In this document: piece by piece, positions 1 to 6,545 of the stretch
How positions within the stretch are numbered: the stretch's first letter is position 1
Layout of the letters: every line of letters begins with the position of its first letter
Assembly (NCBI GenBank): GCA_020850915.1
Contig: JADZDV010000064.1
Location: forward strand, 1 to 14,426
Reading direction: 5' to 3'
DNA length: 14,426 nt
Source of the DNA: Chloroflexota bacterium
GTDB taxonomy: Bacteria > Chloroflexota > UBA6077 > JADZDV01
Translations under genes and position numbers: made by a program
The notes under the pieces: generated by a model
Databases searched by the model: none
What the model saw: the letters and a program-made list of their open reading frames with translations, nothing else
What the model was told of the DNA's origin: nothing

Positions 1-899
1 GGCCGATGACCCGGGCGGTGCTCGGCCTGGAGCAGGATGACCTCCCGCTGGACGCCGAGTGAAGCCCGTAAGGCCAGCAGCTCGTTCACGTAGGCGTTCG
101 ACGCCGGGTCATGCGGACCGCGCGGCCCGGTCACGAGCAGGCGCGGACGCAGCCCGAGCGTCCGCAACTCGGCAATGACCCGGATAGCCAGCTCGATATT
201 CTTGCGACGGGTGATACGGGCCGGCGCGAGCAGGAACGGCTCCGCCTCCAGCAGCTCATACGCGGCGAGCAGATCCTGGGTGGACCGGCGCAGACGCAGC
301 TTTGTCGCTACGCTGACGCCCGCGGGGATCACTCGCAGGTCCGCCGGTGGCACGCCCATCAGAGCCGCCAGCTCTGCGCGGCGGAGCTCTGAGACCACCA
401 CGTAGGTGATGCCCGGAGCACGGCGCTTCAGTAACGTCCAGGGATAGCCTTCCCGCACATTGTCCTGGTACAGGGGGTTCGTCCACGACAGATCGTGACA
501 CCAGCCAACCAGCCCTCGCGCGCCTCCCGCGGCTAGACGGTGGAGCGCCACCGTGAGCGGCAGGTGGAAATGCAGAGTCAGGGCGTTATGGATGATGCAC
601 ACGTCGAGATCCGCCAGCCGCGCGCGGAGCGTCTGCTCCAGCTCTTCGACGAATCGCTCGAATCCAGCCGAGACGACGCCCGCCGCCAGCTCGCGGTTGA
701 TCTCCAGCAGACGCGCGCTCTTCGAGTCCAGCTCCGGCATCCGCAGGTACTCGATATCGCGTGAAAAGCGACCGCCACGTCCCGCCATGGCGCGGACGAG
801 ATGCCCGCGACGACGCAGGCCGCGCGCCTGAAAGCCGATGATCGCTTCGACACCGCCGACGATCGGCGGCGACGTGAAGTGGAGCAGACCAACGTGCAG
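1..899 (-). CDS. GT4-family glycosyltransferase, C-terminus cut by window edge
   Basis: A minus-strand reading frame runs without a stop from about 899 to the window edge, giving roughly 299 residues. It reads as the N-terminal domain plus part of the C-terminal domain of a GT-B retaining glycosyltransferase (family GT4). The start has the glycine-rich donor-side loop typical of the family (GLLHFTSPPIVGGVE), then WCHDLSWTNPLY, then VIPAGVS. The interdomain motif LAPARITRRKNIELAI and the following strand RLLVTGPRG are very typical of GT4. The E-x7-E region expected near the C-terminus lies outside the window. Such enzymes transfer a sugar from a nucleotide-sugar in the cytoplasm to a glycan, lipid or small-molecule acceptor; the acceptor cannot be told. 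The start is a problem: no ATG, GTG or TTG lies between the in-frame stop at 951-953 and the conserved N-terminal strand. CTG at 897-899 (MHVGLLHF) is my best guess. Confidence 0.85.
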   Translation of the reverse strand, partial: MHVGLLHFTSPPIVGGVEAIIGFQARGLRRRGHLVRAMAGRGGRFSRDIEYLRMPELDSKSARLLEINRELAAGVVSAGFERFVEELEQTLRARLADLDVCIIHNALTLHFHLPLTVALHRLAAGGARGLVGWCHDLSWTNPLYQDNVREGYPWTLLKRRAPGITYVVVSELRRAELAALMGVPPADLRVIPAGVSVATKLRLRRSTQDLLAAYELLEAEPFLLAPARITRRKNIELAIRVIAELRTLGLRPRLLVTGPRGPHDPASNAYVNELLALRASLGVQREVILLQAEHRPGHR

Positions 900-959
900 G
901 GACGCTGCGCTTGACGTCTGGCGTGAGATAGAGCAGCCCCTCCTGAGAGATCACCAGGC

Positions 960-1424
960 TCAGTCGCGGCGTCTTGGACGCAGAGCGATGAATCCGTACA
1001 ACGTCGGCTCGAACCGATTGGCGATCCGGAGGTACTCCTCCTCGTTCCCCTCGATCATGAGCTTGTGCATGATAACCGTATCGCCGTCCGGCACGGGCTC
1101 TACGGTCTGGACGCAGAGAGCCATGATCGGAATGCCCGCTTCGTACACTTTGACCTGTCCCTGGTGGCGCGGGACGCGATAGGTGCGCGAAGGATTGGAG
1201 GGGCTTGGGACATCGAGGAAGCCCCACCGGCTCAGGTGGACAGATTGCTCCTCGGTCAGCAGGTCCGTCAGCAGCTTGTTGGCCAGCTCCTGAGCATCTC
1301 GCCAGTCAGACCGCCGGCCGGGCGCGCCGGTTGGCGGCGCCAGGATCCCGTGGGGGGCCCGGAACAACAGGCACACCACCAGCATGACGAACAAGACCTC
1401 GAGCAGGATGACGGCGACTTCCAC
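960..1424 (-). CDS. Membrane-anchored uncharacterised protein (154 aa)
   Basis: The protein has one hydrophobic N-terminal helix (about residues 2-22: VAVILLEVLFVMLVVCLLF). A short proline/glycine-rich linker and a soluble domain of about 110 residues follow. The soluble part has a regular pattern, with SRWGFLDVPSPS, YRVPRHQGQVKVYE and MHKLMIEGNEEEYLRIANRFE, which suggests a folded, conserved domain rather than a chance frame. I associate such sequences with uncharacterised Chloroflexota proteins, but I do not know a function. The start is GTG at 1422-1424; a GAGGGGG stretch lies about 12 nt upstream on the minus strand, slightly far for a ribosome binding site. It sits 85 nt downstream of the 81-aa gene and about 60 nt upstream of the glycosyltransferase on the same strand, so the three are probably co-transcribed. 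Confidence 0.75.
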   Translation of the reverse strand: MEVAVILLEVLFVMLVVCLLFRAPHGILAPPTGAPGRRSDWRDAQELANKLLTDLLTEEQSVHLSRWGFLDVPSPSNPSRTYRVPRHQGQVKVYEAGIPIMALCVQTVEPVPDGDTVIMHKLMIEGNEEEYLRIANRFEPTLYGFIALRPRRRD

Positions 1425-1509
1425 GGCGGTGCCGACCCCCTCACGCCCCGCGACCCGAACGACAGGTCGAGCCCGCTAGCTCGCCCGGACCCGACTTCTC
1501 GACTGACGA

Positions 1510-1755
1510 TCAGCCGCCAGCGACGCGCGGGATAACGATGATCTGCTGCTCGTCAGGATCGAAGCGATCGAGTCGTCGGGCGGGACGGTCCGGTGCAACA
1601 GAGAAGGCGGTGGCCCCGCGTGAGCGGGCCTCCTCAAAAATGCGTTCCGCTTCACGTACGGCAGCGGTGGCTTCCGCGTCTCCAGCTTGGGCTTTCCGCG
1701 AGTCCCAGTTCACCGTCATGTCGCCCCGCGCGGAAAGGAGTCGCATGTGGGCCAT
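1510..1755 (-). CDS. Small uncharacterised protein (81 aa)
   Basis: This is a small acidic protein beginning MAHMRLLSARGD. It contains an amphipathic helix rich in Ala and Glu (AEATAAVREAERIFEEARSR), then GATAFSV, and ends FDPDEQQIIVIPRVAGG. The helix-then-strand layout and the conserved-looking C-terminal IIVIPRVAGG argue for a real domain. I recognise the style from Chloroflexota genomes but know no function. ATG at 1753-1755 is preferred over an upstream in-frame codon because GGGAGG lies 6 nt before it on the minus strand. It is the first gene after the strong promoter at 1914-1941, behind a leader of about 150 nt that contains a terminator-like hairpin, so its expression may be regulated in the leader. 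Confidence 0.75.
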   Translation of the reverse strand: MAHMRLLSARGDMTVNWDSRKAQAGDAEATAAVREAERIFEEARSRGATAFSVAPDRPARRLDRFDPDEQQIIVIPRVAGG

Positions 1756-1907
1756 AGTGATCCTCCCAGGTTCCACCACCGGAAAACACAGGGCCCGCCG
1801 GTAGCGTTGCTACACAGGCGAGCCCTGTTCCCACTGCCGGAACGGCCGCGGCCGATCACCCGCCGCCGCCGAGCACCTGGGGGCCGGCAGGCCGTGTGTC
1901 TTCCTTG
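1756..1907 (-). promoter_or_regulatory. Structured 5' leader of the 81-aa gene
   Basis: The predicted transcript from the 1914-1941 promoter starts near 1907 and reaches the 81-aa gene's ATG at 1755. Within it I see three successive hairpins on the minus strand. The first has arms around CCTG...CAGG within 1876-1891. The second has GTTCC/GGAAC arms at 1827-1843. The third is the strong two-part hairpin at 1789-1827, followed by TGTTTTCC. This could be an attenuator, a metabolite- or protein-responsive leader, or a short RNA that ends at the last hairpin. No known riboswitch class is recognisable. High GC makes chance hairpins likely, except for the strongest one. Confidence 0.4.
1781..1827 (-). 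terminator. Terminator- or attenuator-like hairpin inside the leader
   Basis: On the minus strand, CAGGGC-T-CGCC pairs with GGCG-G-GCCCTG (10 Watson-Crick pairs plus one G.U pair). An inner GTAGC-AAC-GCTAC stem tops it, and TGTTTTCC follows at once. The T.G wobble pair exists only in minus-strand RNA, which favours transcription in that direction. It lies between the promoter and the ribosome binding site of the 81-aa gene, so it would act as premature termination rather than as an end-of-operon signal. The T-tract is short (four in a row). Confidence 0.5.
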
Positions 1908-1913
1908 AAAACC

Positions 1914-1941
1914 AGTATAGCGCTTCGACAAACGCTGTCAA
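1914..1941 (-). promoter_or_regulatory. Sigma70-like promoter for the 81-aa/154-aa/glycosyltransferase genes
   Basis: Read on the minus strand, a perfect -35 TTGACA (1936-1941) and a -10 TATACT (1914-1919, five of six consensus bases) are separated by 16 bp. This is the best promoter match I found in the window. The spacer and box edges carry an imperfect dyad (AGCG...CGCT arms, 1919-1936) that could be an operator. Confidence 0.7.
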
Positions 1942-1967
1942 GCCGTACACGAGGCAAGCCGCGTGCC

Positions 1968-2005
1968 AGGGCCACGCGCTGCCAGCAACGCCGCTGCAAG
2001 GCCCT
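1968..2005 (-). terminator. Possible terminator hairpin after the efflux adaptor gene
   Basis: AGGGCC and GGCCCT form a perfect 6-bp outer stem about 6 nt after the adaptor gene's stop codon, with an inner CAGC/GCTG pairing. There is no T-tract afterwards, so a standard intrinsic terminator is not proven. Its position between the adaptor gene and the next promoter fits a transcript end. Confidence 0.3.
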
Positions 2006-2011
2006 GTGAAG

Positions 2012-4054
2012 CTAGCGAGGACCGCCTTGGACCTGGACCGGCGCGCCGTCCGTGATCGTATCTACGTTGCTCGTGAGAACCTCGTCTCCAACGTTCAGCC
2101 CCTGGACAATCTCTGTCTGAGATCCGTCGTTCACCCCGACCTGGACCTCCTTGGACCGCGCGCGGCCGTCCTGGATCACGAACACCAGGGTCCGGCCTGC
2201 CCGTGTGGCGATCGCCTCCTGCGGCACCAGGATCGCGCTCTTCGGCGTGCTCGTCAAACGGACCTGGGCGAACATGCCATCCTTGAGCCTGCCATCCTGC
2301 TCGCGCGGCCAGACGCGCACCGCGAAGGTGCGGCTTTTCGGGTCTGCCGTGGGGGCGATGCTCTGAACGTAGCCGTCGATGAGCTGATCGGGGTAGGCCG
2401 ACACCTGGATCGAGGCCGGCTGGCCCTTCTGAACGCGGCCGAGCTTCGCCTCCTCCACCTGGAGCACGATCTCCACGTCTTTCGAGACCAGTGTAACGAT
2501 CGGCGAGCTCAGTGCGGCGATGGAGCCCTGGCTCACCAGCCGCTGGGAGATGACGCCGTCAAATGGCGCCTTGATCGTCGCCTCCAGGGCGGCGACCCGC
2601 TGCGCCTGGAGGGCGGCAGCCGCCTGCTCCACACCGGCCGCCGCGGCCTGGAGGTCCTCGGCGGTGTAGGGACGAGCCTTCTGGGCCACCCCCGCTGCCG
2701 CCTGGTCCACTGCGCTCTGGGCGACTTTGACGTCGTAGATGCTCGGATTCAACGCCGAGGCTAGTCGCGCCTGGGCGCCAGCCACCGTGGCGGTCTGGGA
2801 GTCCATGGCCGCCTGGAGCCGATCGACCTCCGCCTGGGACTGATCGACCTTGAGCTGGAGGCTCGGCAGGTCGCTCGTGCCGCCGAACTTCAGCTTCTGC
2901 AGCGTCGTCTGGGCGGCGACCAGCGTCTGTTCGGCCTGCTGCACGTCGAAGATCGTGGGGCCATTCTTCGCCTTCTGGAGAGCGTTCAGCGCGATCTGAA
3001 GCTGCGCTTCCGCCACGTCCAACGTGCCCTGGAGCGTCGCCTGCTGACTGTCCGAGCAGCTCTGGCTGGTCTTCGTCGTAGTGTTCGACTCGGTGTTGGT
3101 CGTTGCCCGGTTCTTCGACGTCGGCGTGGGCGAGGCCGGCTGGTTCTTCGTATTCGACTTGCTCTGGGTCTCGGTGCGAGTCTTCGTTGTGGTGGAGCCC
3201 TGGCCGCAGGCTTCGAGCGACTCCCCGGCCGCGTCGCGCGCCGCGGTCGTTCGGATCACTTCGAGCTCAGCAGCCCGGATATCCTCGGGGCGTGGCCCCG
3301 CCTTCACTTGCGCCAGCCTGCTCCGGGCAATGTCCACCTGGGCGGCGGCGTTGGTGATGTCCTCGTCCTTCACGCCTGGCCCACCCAGGCCGGCCTGCGC
3401 TTGCTGGAAGCGCATGCGCGCGTCGTCCAGCGCCAGCCTGGCGTTGACGAACTGGGCTTGGAGCGTCTGCTGGGTCCCAGCGGCCGAGTCAACCGACGCC
3501 TGCAAGTTGTCCACGTCCTCCTGCTTGGGACCGGCTCGCACCTGGTCCAGCTTGGCCCTCGCGGCATCCACCGCGGACTGCGCCTGGGCCACATCCTCCG
3601 GCTTCGCCCCGGCCCGGACAGTCGCCAGCTTGGCCTCAGCCACCGACACACCAGCCTGAGCCTGCAGCACCGCCGCGTCGAGCGCCGCGTGCTCGAGCTC
3701 CGCGACGACGTCGCCAGCGTGCACTTCATCGCCCACGTCGAAGTTCAGCTTCTCGACGCGGACGGAGATCTTCGGCACCAGGTTCACGGTGCCACGTGCC
3801 GCGACGTTGCCGGAGTACGTGAGGGTCTCGCTGATGTCTCCACGCTTCACCACAGCGGCCGTGACGTTCTGCGCGGGGACCTCCCGCGTCTGGGGCTTCG
3901 CCGCCGGCGATGGCACCGCCCCCGGCTGCTGGCCGAACGGCAGGGCAGGCAGGCTGGGAATCGTCGTACAGGCGGAGGCCAGGATGGCACCGGTCAGCAC
4001 CACTCCGATCAACCGCGGGAGCCACCACGTCGAACGCTGACTACGACCCGTCAC
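2012..4054 (-). CDS. HlyD/RND-type efflux periplasmic adaptor, lipoprotein (680 aa)
   Basis: This is a membrane-fusion (adaptor) protein that would link an inner-membrane exporter to the outside in a drug or metabolite efflux system. It has an N-terminal hydrophobic segment ending in a lipobox (LASAC, Cys29). A first half-lipoyl strand set follows (about 65-120, KISVRVEKLNFDVGDEVHAGD). A long alpha-helical coiled-coil hairpin spans about 122-490, then a second lipoyl half (ATIKAPFDGVISQRLVSQGS) and beta-barrel and membrane-proximal domains to the end (ILVPQEAIATRAGRTLVFV). The hairpin repeats a GPxxEDV-like turn around 149, 175, 253 and 365. It carries a Ser/Thr/Asn/Lys-rich stretch at 284-338 bounded by Cys283 and Cys333. 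At 680 residues it is much longer than the usual 350-450. The GTG start overlaps the marR stop by 4 bp, with GGAGGAAGG upstream. No transporter subunit follows it in this window. Confidence 0.92.
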   Translation of the reverse strand: MTGRSQRSTWWLPRLIGVVLTGAILASACTTIPSLPALPFGQQPGAVPSPAAKPQTREVPAQNVTAAVVKRGDISETLTYSGNVAARGTVNLVPKISVRVEKLNFDVGDEVHAGDVVAELEHAALDAAVLQAQAGVSVAEAKLATVRAGAKPEDVAQAQSAVDAARAKLDQVRAGPKQEDVDNLQASVDSAAGTQQTLQAQFVNARLALDDARMRFQQAQAGLGGPGVKDEDITNAAAQVDIARSRLAQVKAGPRPEDIRAAELEVIRTTAARDAAGESLEACGQGSTTTKTRTETQSKSNTKNQPASPTPTSKNRATTNTESNTTTKTSQSCSDSQQATLQGTLDVAEAQLQIALNALQKAKNGPTIFDVQQAEQTLVAAQTTLQKLKFGGTSDLPSLQLKVDQSQAEVDRLQAAMDSQTATVAGAQARLASALNPSIYDVKVAQSAVDQAAAGVAQKARPYTAEDLQAAAAGVEQAAAALQAQRVAALEATIKAPFDGVISQRLVSQGSIAALSSPIVTLVSKDVEIVLQVEEAKLGRVQKGQPASIQVSAYPDQLIDGYVQSIAPTADPKSRTFAVRVWPREQDGRLKDGMFAQVRLTSTPKSAILVPQEAIATRAGRTLVFVIQDGRARSKEVQVGVNDGSQTEIVQGLNVGDEVLTSNVDTITDGAPVQVQGGPR

Positions 4055-4593
4055 TCTGCACCTTCCTCCGCGCGACCGCCCACGCTGACGACGCGTGGCT
4101 GGTCCATGGCATCTGGGGTCTTTGCGCCGTGCTGATGTTCGAACTCAGCCTGCGCGGCGCCATACAGCAGGTCCAGCGCCCGCGCGACCAGCCGCAGCTC
4201 GCCAGGGTCGAGCCGACGAAGCAGCAACCGTAGCCGGTCTGTGCCCGCCGTAGCAAAACGGGCGATCAGCTCCTCACCGGCATCCGTCGTCGTCACTCGA
4301 ACGACACGTCGGTCGCGGCTGTCTTCAGCTCGTCGCACCAACCCATGCTCGACGAGCCGATCCACCAGGCCCGTGGCAGTGGACAACCCAACGGACAGGA
4401 GACTGGCGACCCGCCCCATCGCAGCCGGACGCAGCCCGTGGACGACGAGGAGCGTCTTCAGTTGTGGCATCGTCAGGTCGATCTGCAGCCACGGATCGGG
4501 TCCAGACCGGACCAGGTAGTAGAACCGCTGGTCCTGCCGGCAGACACGCTCGATCAGATCGTCGATGTCGGGGGGAGCCTCTTCGGCTGGCAA
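4051..4593 (-). CDS. MarR-family transcriptional regulator (180 aa)
   Basis: This is a winged helix-turn-helix repressor of the MarR family. Helices in the first 35 residues serve dimerisation. DLTMPQLKTLLVVHG (39-53) begins the DNA-binding domain, and VGLSTATGLVDRLVEHGLV (68-86) is the recognition helix region. DSRDRRVVRVTTTDAG (91-106) is the basic wing, with the family's D-x-R-D-R-R signature. The start is TTG at 4591-4593, supported by GGAG 7 nt upstream. It is the first gene of an operon with the efflux adaptor (4-bp overlap), so it most likely represses that efflux operon and itself until a small ligand binds. A promoter (4629-4657) and a palindrome (4612-4632) upstream fit autoregulation. 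The ligand is unknown. Confidence 0.93.
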   Translation of the reverse strand: MPAEEAPPDIDDLIERVCRQDQRFYYLVRSGPDPWLQIDLTMPQLKTLLVVHGLRPAAMGRVASLLSVGLSTATGLVDRLVEHGLVRRAEDSRDRRVVRVTTTDAGEELIARFATAGTDRLRLLLRRLDPGELRLVARALDLLYGAAQAEFEHQHGAKTPDAMDQPRVVSVGGRAEEGAE

Positions 4594-4611
4594 CAGTACG
4601 CTCCGAGGCGG

Positions 4612-4632
4612 TATTTCGGCTGCTCCGAAGTA
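4612..4632. promoter_or_regulatory. Palindromic operator candidate for the MarR regulator
   Basis: A dyad with perfect TTCGG and CCGAA arms (4615-4619 and 4625-4629) around a 5-bp centre extends outward to TA...TA with one mismatch. It overlaps the -10 box of the marR promoter and the expected transcription start. Size, symmetry and position are those of MarR-family operators. Binding is inferred. Confidence 0.5.
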
Positions 4633-4657
4633 TGTGGCTTTCCGGGGCCGGTGTCAA
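4629..4657 (-). promoter_or_regulatory. Sigma70-like promoter of the marR-adaptor operon
   Basis: On the minus strand there is a perfect TTGACA (4652-4657), a 17-bp spacer and CATACT (4629-4634, four of six consensus bases). The predicted start near 4622 gives a leader of about 29 nt before the TTG start codon. Confidence 0.65.
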
Positions 4658-4693
4658 GATCGTGTAACAATGCGGGGCTGTCGCCCCAGGGTG

Positions 4694-4699
4694 TATAAA
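4694..4699 (+). promoter_or_regulatory. Possible -10 box for the zinc-ribbon gene
   Basis: TATAAA lies about 37 nt before the ATG of the zinc-ribbon gene, at a sensible distance for a short leader. No recognisable -35 hexamer sits 16-18 bp upstream. A GGGGC-TGTC-GCCCC hairpin (4674-4687) lies just before it and could be a binding site. The match is weak. Confidence 0.3.
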
Positions 4700-4735
4700 C
4701 CGGACGTCCAAACCCGGGCTGAATGAGGGCCTTGC

Positions 4736-5236
4736 ATGCCGGTTGACGTGCTCCTAACCTGTCGTTCCTGTGGTAAGCCGTTCGCTGTGAACCGATTTGG
4801 CAATCACGTGCGCTGTCGGCACTGTCACGCCGACCTGTCCAAGATCGAGCAGATGCGGCAACTGCTCGCCATGTGGTTCTACCCGCGCCGCTGGCGCGCC
4901 GACCTTGTCGAGCCGTCCGCCAACTTCCTGATCGAGAAGCTGTGGACCGCCAATGGTCAGGGCGAGCGACTGTACGCTGGCATCGCGCCGGAGAACGTCA
5001 ACTACGACATCTTTCGCAACATGATCACTCGTTTGATCGCTCGCGGCGTTGACGAGGGATGGATGGACGTCACGTTCCCCAGGGACCCGCTGGCCGAGAA
5101 CCCGGTCTACAAGCTCAAGTTCAAGGATCCCGATCGATTTGCCAGAGAGGTCGAGTCGCTGTTCCCGGACGTGAACTGGGACGAGCAGATCCAGGTGCCC
5201 CAACTGGAGCCCGAGGGCGCGCACGCGCTGTCCTGA
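4736..5236 (+). CDS. Zinc-ribbon protein of unknown function (166 aa)
   Basis: The N-terminus holds a zinc-ribbon of two CxxC knuckles: Cys9-x2-Cys12 and Cys27-x2-Cys30, in CRSCGKPFAV and RCRHC. A hydrophilic, probably helical and folded region follows (MWFYPRRWRADLVEPSANF, APENVNYDIFRNMITRLIARGVDEGWM) and then a YKLKF strand. The ribbon suggests metal-stabilised nucleic-acid or protein binding; I do not recognise the rest. ATG 4736 has GAGGG 6 nt upstream. It is divergent from marR and ends 31 nt before the convergent dehydrogenase gene, so it is a single-gene unit. Confidence 0.82.
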   Translation: MPVDVLLTCRSCGKPFAVNRFGNHVRCRHCHADLSKIEQMRQLLAMWFYPRRWRADLVEPSANFLIEKLWTANGQGERLYAGIAPENVNYDIFRNMITRLIARGVDEGWMDVTFPRDPLAENPVYKLKFKDPDRFAREVESLFPDVNWDEQIQVPQLEPEGAHALS

Positions 5237-5267
5237 TCAACCGCCCCCGCCCGGGGTCCGAGACTGC

Positions 5268-6350
5268 TCACTGGCCCGCGAGCTGATGCACCCGCTGGGC
5301 CAGGGCGTCGCCCACTTCCCAGGTCTTCGCCATGCCGCCGAGGTCCGGGGTGACATGCTGCCCTTCCGCGGTCACCGACTCGATCGCCCGTAGCAGGAGC
5401 TTCGCCGCCTCCGCTTCACCCAGGTACTCCAGCATCATCGAGCCGGCCCAGACGGCCGCGATCGGGTTGGCGATCCCCTGGCCCGCGATGTCCGGCGCCG
5501 AGCCGTGCACCGGCTCGAAGAAGGCCGGTACCTTCTTACCGGGGTTCATGTTGCCGCTCGGCGGGAGCCCCAGGCTGCCCTGGAGCGCGCCCGCCAGGTC
5601 GGTCAGGATGTCAGCGAACAGGTTGGACGCGACCACCACGTCCAACGATTCCGGGCTCCGCACAAACCTCGCCGCCATCGCGTCCACGTGGGTCCGATCG
5701 GTCTGGATGCCCGGGTACTCGCGTGCGATCTGGTCAAACACCTCGTCCCAGAAGACCATGTTGTACTGCATCGCGTTCGACTTGGTGACGCTGCTGACCT
5801 TCTTGCGACCACTCCTGACAGCGTACTCGAAGGCGTAACGCACGATCCGCTCGACCGCGAAGCGGGTGAACACGATCCCCTGGATCGCCACTTCGTGCTC
5901 TGTGCCGTTGTGCACCCGGCCGCCAACACCGGCGTACTCGCCCTCGGTATTCTCGCGGATGCAGACGAAATCTACGTCGCCAGGGCCCTTGTCACGCAGC
6001 GGCCCGACGGTACCCGGCAGCAGCCGGCAGGGGCGCAGGTTGACGTACAGGTCGAACGACTTGCGAATCGGCAGGAGCAGACCCCAGAGCGAGACGTGGT
6101 CCGGAACGAGCGACGGGAAGCCCACCGCGCCGAGATAGATGGCGTCGAAGCTCTCCAGGATCTTCAGGCCGTCGTTCGGCATCATCTGGCCGTGCTCGAG
6201 GTAGTACGTGCAGCTCCAGGGCAGCTCCTCGGTGTGCAGCTTGAAGCCACCCAGCGCCTGCTCGGCCGCCCGCAGGACCTTCATACCTTCGTCGATGACG
6301 TCCTTGCCAATGCCGTCCCCGGGGAGCAGCGCTAGCTGATAGTCGCGCAT
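5268..6350 (-). CDS. Tartrate/D-malate dehydrogenase-family (isopropylmalate dehydrogenase-like) enzyme
   Basis: This is a 360-residue member of the isocitrate/3-isopropylmalate dehydrogenase fold, which does NAD- and metal-dependent oxidative decarboxylation of 2-hydroxy acids in the cytoplasm. Visible motifs are LLPGDGIGKDV (8-18), AIYLGAVGFP (70-79), VNLRP (103-107), RENTEGEYAGVGGR (132-145, with the catalytic Tyr139), TKSNAM (Lys190 region) and HVDAMAARFV (Asp223). NLFADILTD carries the metal-ligand aspartates 247 and 251, and EPVHGSAPDIAGQGIANP forms the NAD-binding loop. PDHVSLWGLLLPIRKSFDLYVNLRP resembles tartrate/D-malate dehydrogenases (TtuC/DmlA type) more than LeuB, where an R-x4-R loop is expected. 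ATG start, with GGAGA about 7 nt upstream. It stands alone and is divergent from the membrane methyltransferase-like gene. The exact substrate (D-malate, tartrate or isopropylmalate) is not settled. Confidence 0.9.
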   Translation of the reverse strand: MRDYQLALLPGDGIGKDVIDEGMKVLRAAEQALGGFKLHTEELPWSCTYYLEHGQMMPNDGLKILESFDAIYLGAVGFPSLVPDHVSLWGLLLPIRKSFDLYVNLRPCRLLPGTVGPLRDKGPGDVDFVCIRENTEGEYAGVGGRVHNGTEHEVAIQGIVFTRFAVERIVRYAFEYAVRSGRKKVSSVTKSNAMQYNMVFWDEVFDQIAREYPGIQTDRTHVDAMAARFVRSPESLDVVVASNLFADILTDLAGALQGSLGLPPSGNMNPGKKVPAFFEPVHGSAPDIAGQGIANPIAAVWAGSMMLEYLGEAEAAKLLLRAIESVTAEGQHVTPDLGGMAKTWEVGDALAQRVHQLAGQ

Positions 6351-6409
6351 TCACTGTCTCCATCTGCCCGACGTCAGAGCTGACTCCGGCGCCGTCGCCT
6401 TCTCCGTAC

Positions 6410-6439
6410 AGGATACACTCGATCGGTCCGGCATGTCGT
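6410..6439 (-). promoter_or_regulatory. Possible promoter of the dehydrogenase gene
   Basis: On the minus strand ACGACA (6434-6439) and TATCCT (6410-6415) are 18 bp apart, each matching four of six consensus bases. The predicted leader is about 50 nt. The rest of the divergent gap (6351-6545) shows no other clear element. Confidence 0.35.
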
Positions 6440-6545
6440 CCCCGCGCCGGGCCCGGACTCTGTGGACCTTCCTCGCGGCCGGTGCCGCCCGTGCCGCTCT
6501 ATCGCTCCCCGGTGGAGCGGCTATCGCAGCGGGAGCGATCTACTC

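Noticed and set aside
586..1227. Minus-strand open frame bridging the 154-aa gene and the glycosyltransferase
   Set aside because: I considered it as a possible frameshift link. Its translation follows neither conserved protein in frame and is Arg/Ser-rich, so it is a shadow.
2006..2764. Plus-strand open frame of 252 codons opposite the efflux adaptor
   Set aside because: It mirrors the adaptor coding sequence and is rich in Arg, Leu and His. It has no motif and no plausible ribosome binding site.
5237..5267. GC-rich CCCC/GGGG pairing in the convergent gap, as a bidirectional terminator
   Set aside because: The stem is only about 4 bp with no T-tract on either side, too weak to call.
6414..6419. 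TACACT as a plus-strand -10 box for the membrane spermidine-synthase-like gene
   Set aside because: No -35 element lies at 16-18 bp upstream. The overlapping minus-strand match is slightly better.
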